Source: an uncultured Paracoccaceae bacterium
Lineage (GTDB): Bacteria > Pseudomonadota > Alphaproteobacteria > Rhodobacterales > Rhodobacteraceae
Assembly (NCBI GenBank): GCA_951812615.1
Contig: CATOSU010000002.1
Coordinates: 1,984,001 to 2,048,000, forward strand
Reading direction: 5' to 3'
DNA length: 64,000 nucleotides
The notes under the pieces are model-generated. The model was not told the origin of the DNA and did no database searches. It worked only from the letters and a program-made list of their open reading frames with translations. The translations under genes were made by a program, and so were the position numbers. Positions 61,107 to 64,000 of this stretch are shown here, piece after piece (positions within the stretch are counted from its first letter, which is position 1; each line of letters opens with the position of its first letter).

Positions 61107-62543
61107 TCATAGCAGGGTCTCCAGCTGGTCGCGTTTTAGATCAAGGCGGGCCGCAGCATGGGCTTCACGCCCACTTACAACACGAAGATCAATCCCAGCC
61201 CTGTCCGCAAGAGTTCGCAGATTGTCCGCTTCCGCGTATCTTCTCTCGCTACGCAATCCAGCCCATAATCCAGCTAGTTGCAGCAATTTGTTTTCAAGAC
61301 TTTCGTCCTTGGATCCCTTGTAGCTAACTCCGATCGTCGTACTGCCCGAGGCATCAAGAGCTTTGTTTGACCTCCACCAATCACTCGTCGGCTGCAATCC
61401 AAGAAACTCGAGAGCTGAACGGAGTTCGTTTGGTTTTACCGCATTTGCCAGCGCGTGCAGATTCCCAATGACTTCAGGTGTATTTAAGTCGTCAGCGAGG
61501 AAGGGAACTGCCGAATGGAGACCAAATTCATCCGGTTCTTCGCCATCAATCATGGAGAACCATTCAGCCAAAGTTTGCATTGCGTCATTTGATTTCTTTT
61601 CAGTCCAATCCATTGGACTTCTGTAATGCGTCGACAAAAACACAAACCGGATCACCTCCCCCGGCACGCCCTGATCCAGCAGATCCCGCACGGTGAAGAA
61701 ATTGCCCAGCGATTTGGACATCTTCTTGCCTTCGACCTGCAACATCTCGTTATGCAGCCAGTAGCGCGCGAAATCACACCCCGGATGGGCGCATTTCGAC
61801 TGCGCGATCTCGTTCTCATGATGCGGGAACATCAGGTCGTTGCCGCCGCCGTGGATATCAAAGCTGTCGCCCAGCAAGGCATGGCTCATTGCCGAGCATT
61901 CGATATGCCAGCCCGGGCGTCCCCGGCCCCAGGGGCTATCCCAGCCCGGCTGGTCGTCCGTCGATGGCTTCCACAGCACGAAATCCATCGCGTTTCTCTT
62001 GTAGGGCGCGACCTCGACACGGGCGCCGGCGATCATGTCTTCGACCGAACGCCCCGACAGCGCGCCGTAATCCGGATCGGTCTCGACTGCGAACAGCACG
62101 TGACCTTCGGCGGCATAGGCGTGGCCCTTGTCGATCAGGCTTTCGATCATGGACACCATTTCCGTGATGTACTGAGTCGCGCGCGGTTCGCGGAATTGCG
62201 GGTCGTCGCGGTAATCCACGCCCAGCGCGGCCATGTCCTGATGGAACCAGTCCGCGGTCATCTGTGTCAGGTCGTCGATCTCGATGCCGCGCTCGGCGGC
62301 ACGGTCGATGATCTTGTCCTCGACATCGGTGATGTTGCGTACATAGGTGACGTGTTCCGCCCCATAGACCTGCTGCAGCAGGCGGTAGAGCACGTCGAAC
62401 ACCACCACGGGCCGCGCGTTGCCCAGATGCGCCCGGTCATAGACCGTCGGTCCGCAGACATACATGCGGACGTTTTCCGGGTTGATCGGTTCAAAGACCT
62501 CTTTGTGCCGGGTCTTTGTATTGTGCAACCGGATCTCGGTCAT
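61107..62543 (-). CDS. cysS: cysteinyl-tRNA synthetase
   Basis: A 478-aa class I synthetase: [12 protein letters not shown] (HIGH motif form), GWHIECSAM with zinc ligands (also [16 protein letters not shown]) and KKMSKSLGN. It charges tRNA-Cys. The gene is complete, but its last about 500 bp (61140-61640, after KMSKS) are visibly less GC-rich and use more A/T-ending codons than the 5' two thirds, suggesting that the C-terminal anticodon-binding part came by recombination from another lineage. Confidence 0.95.
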   Translation of the reverse strand: MTEIRLHNTKTRHKEVFEPINPENVRMYVCGPTVYDRAHLGNARPVVVFDVLYRLLQQVYGAEHVTYVRNITDVEDKIIDRAAERGIEIDDLTQMTADWFHQDMAALGVDYRDDPQFREPRATQYITEMVSMIESLIDKGHAYAAEGHVLFAVETDPDYGALSGRSVEDMIAGARVEVAPYKRNAMDFVLWKPSTDDQPGWDSPWGRGRPGWHIECSAMSHALLGDSFDIHGGGNDLMFPHHENEIAQSKCAHPGCDFARYWLHNEMLQVEGKKMSKSLGNFFTVRDLLDQGVPGEVIRFVFLSTHYRSPMDWTEKKSNDAMQTLAEWFSMIDGEEPDEFGLHSAVPFLADDLNTPEVIGNLHALANAVKPNELRSALEFLGLQPTSDWWRSNKALDASGSTTIGVSYKGSKDESLENKLLQLAGLWAGLRSERRYAEADNLRTLADRAGIDLRVVSGREAHAAARLDLKRDQLETLL

Positions 62544-62683
62544 GTGTCGTTTCCTCGCGCGCGTGCTCGCGGCGGGCTTAGCAACTTCAAATCGGAGTGG
62601 AAACAGAAGAACGGCCCGCCTGACGATGTCAGCAGGTAATGCAGCAGATAATGATGCAGATGCAGTTCATGACGCGTCAGCTA

Positions 62684-63217
62684 TCACGCCCCTGCGCCCG
62701 CGTCCAGCATTTCGCACAACGTGCCCACCGTGCGCAGGTTGCGCGCGGTCAGGTCCGCACCCAGCAGACGGGCAAATCGGTCCGCCAGTTTCGATCGGCC
62801 GAAACCGCCGGGTGTGTGCAGCCAGGCGATACGCCCTTCGACATGCAACCCGTCACCTGGCTCCCTGAACGTCTCAAACAGTTCGCAATCCGGTGCCGGG
62901 TCGTCAAACAGATAGGCAACATGCACCTGTCGCGGATCGTCGGGATCATACGGACAGCGGCCCAGACTGTTGCGCACGCCGTCAGCCTCCAGCACCAGAA
63001 CCGGCACATCGACCCCCATCTGCGCCACCATCGCCGTGCGCAGCGCACCGGCCAACGCATCGGGCGCGCCACCGGCCTCAAACAGCAGGTTCCCCGAGGC
63101 GAGGTAGCTGCGCACGCAGCACCACCCGAGCCCGTCGGCCAGCGCCCGCAAATCGGCCATCACCACCTTGTTGCCGCCCCCCACATTCACCCCGCGCAAC
63201 AGCGCCACATATTGCAT
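62684..63217 (-). CDS. DUF1697 family protein
   Basis: A 177-aa protein; I chose ATG 63217. The opening MQYVALLRGVNVGGGNKVVM, then RSYLASGNLLFEAGG and the C-terminal RNLRTVGTLCEML are diagnostic of DUF1697, a conserved soluble family of unknown function. It is head-to-head with the MmcQ/YjbR gene, 37 bp apart. Confidence 0.88.
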   Translation of the reverse strand: MQYVALLRGVNVGGGNKVVMADLRALADGLGWCCVRSYLASGNLLFEAGGAPDALAGALRTAMVAQMGVDVPVLVLEADGVRNSLGRCPYDPDDPRQVHVAYLFDDPAPDCELFETFREPGDGLHVEGRIAWLHTPGGFGRSKLADRFARLLGADLTARNLRTVGTLCEMLDAGAGA

Positions 63218-63254
63218 GCTTGCCTCGCCTTCCAACTGCCGCCATTCTGACGGC

Positions 63255-63599
63255 ATGAGCCGCGAAACTGTCAATCGCATATGTGCCACACTGCCGGGTG
63301 CCGAACTGTCCGACCCGTGGGGCGGCGGCCATGACGCGTGGAAAGTGGGCGGCAAGATGTTCGCTTGTATCGGATCGGTCGGGGACGGGGTTTCGGTGAA
63401 AACCCCGGATGTCGAAACCGCATCGATGCTGATCGACGCCGGGGTGGGTGAGAAGGCCCCGTATTTTCACCGCAGCTGGATCCGCCTGCCGTGGACCTGT
63501 GACACGGACGAGATGCGGCACCGGCTGGAACAATCCTACGACATCGTGCGCGCAGGCCTGACGAAGAAACTTCAGGCAACCCTGCCCGAACGGCGCTGA
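63255..63599 (+). CDS. MmcQ/YjbR family protein
   Basis: A 114-aa protein from ATG 63255. ICATLPGAELSDPWGGGHDA, WKVGGKMFACIGSVGDGVSV and KAPYFHRSWIRLPW match the YjbR/MmcQ (CyaY-like fold) family, whose members are annotated as DNA-binding though activity is poorly defined. Divergent from the DUF1697 gene. Confidence 0.85.
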   Translation: MSRETVNRICATLPGAELSDPWGGGHDAWKVGGKMFACIGSVGDGVSVKTPDVETASMLIDAGVGEKAPYFHRSWIRLPWTCDTDEMRHRLEQSYDIVRAGLTKKLQATLPERR

Positions 63600-63674
63600 C
63601 GGCGCGATTTCATCAATGAAATCGAATGGGATTTGTCGACAAATCCCAGCCGGAAAATTGATTTTCCGGCCCCT

Positions 63675-64000
63675 TCACCGGCCGAACCGGGTCAGAACGT
63701 TGCGGGTCACCTGTTCCACCTGCGGGTCCCCGCGGGTCAGCCCCATCACCCATTCACAGGTTGCCGCGGTGAAGATCTTGCCCGCGCCGCGTCCCCAGGA
63801 CACGATCATCCCCGACCCGCGCGCCGCCCGGTCCGGGTCGTCCGTGCCAAACAGCGTCCGCACCGCCCAGACCGCATCCGCCGACCCGAAATAGAGCGTT
63901 TCGCCCCAGACATCGTGGTCATCCTCGATATTGCCCGCCAGCCCCATGGCGAGGATCTCGATCCCGGTGTCGGCCCCGTCGGTGCCCAGCGGAAAGGGCA
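63675..64000 (-). CDS. N,N-dimethylformamidase beta-subunit-like protein, C-terminal end (5' part outside window)
   Basis: The frame is open to the window edge. GTDGADTGIEILAMGLAG and FTAATCEWVMGLTRGDPQ followed by VEQVTRNVL resemble the C-terminal domain of the large subunit of N,N-dimethylformamidase-like proteins, which in Rhodobacterales include many enzymes of unknown substrate. With only about 108 codons, function cannot be confirmed. Confidence 0.5.
   Translation of the reverse strand, partial: PFPLGTDGADTGIEILAMGLAGNIEDDHDVWGETLYFGSADAVWAVRTLFGTDDPDRAARGSGMIVSWGRGAGKIFTAATCEWVMGLTRGDPQVEQVTRNVLTRFGR

Overview
The window looks like the chromosome of a GC-rich alphaproteobacterium of the Rhodobacterales (Roseobacter type). 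This is inferred from gene order and codon use: an HU-like gene beside lon, a tRNA-Val next to it, a cysG-DUF2849-sulfite reductase-cysH-DUF934-fpr sulfur block, an RTX protein, and a GC-rich hairpin of a kind I recall as common in this order.

Region 1 (1-6.8 kb) is an acyl-CoA and aromatic catabolism island. It holds a CoA-transferase tail, a MaoC dehydratase, an enoyl-CoA hydratase, a frameshifted nitronate monooxygenase fused at its 3' end to an inverted fumarylpyruvate hydrolase-like fragment, and a single polypeptide joining an aryl-CoA hydroxylase to an aryl-CoA ligase. A divergent hot-dog thioesterase is put out of frame by an 8-bp tandem repeat, and an IclR regulator follows. Together they suggest salicylate (or a similar acid) to aryl-CoA to gentisyl-CoA to gentisate. 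Region 2 (7.3-14.6 kb) is a LacI regulator with two palindromic operators, a DUF1989-GcvT fusion and a ProVWX-type ABC transporter whose permease carries an in-frame TAA. An IS66 remnant and an AEC transporter follow.

Region 3 (16.5-27.6 kb) is the least familiar block: a radical SAM protein, a 96-aa peptide with a leader-like motif, two orphan small proteins, a calcium-loop outer-membrane barrel, a 95-aa orphan, an animal-type haem peroxidase, a subtilase and a PAP2/vanadium-haloperoxidase-fold protein with a (GGGGA)n head. All are on the minus strand and face a divergent SARP-like regulator. It is my main candidate for an undescribed system, perhaps peptide modification or oxidative chemistry.

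Region 4 (27.7-39 kb) has an adenylate cyclase-TolB-TPR sensor, two tRNA-Val genes, a histidine phosphatase, a LysR regulator, an intact-looking IS630 element, an HU-like protein with a histone-like tail, lon, tgt and a retropepsin-RimK fusion. Region 5 (39-47.5 kb) has an RTX protein, a protein with a beta/gamma-crystallin-like head joined to a Cry delta-endotoxin-like body, a histidine kinase, an SPFH/NfeD pair whose SPFH gene has an in-frame TAG, and a pentapeptide-repeat membrane protein.

Region 6 (47.5-64 kb) is mostly core metabolism: SufT and IscA-type Fe-S proteins, an IPNS-like oxygenase, tpiA, a P450, an AsnC-type regulator divergent from the assimilatory sulfur operon, a squalene-synthase-like protein, a methyltransferase, citramalate synthase, a compositionally mosaic cysS, DUF1697 and MmcQ/YjbR proteins, and the end of a DMFase-like gene.
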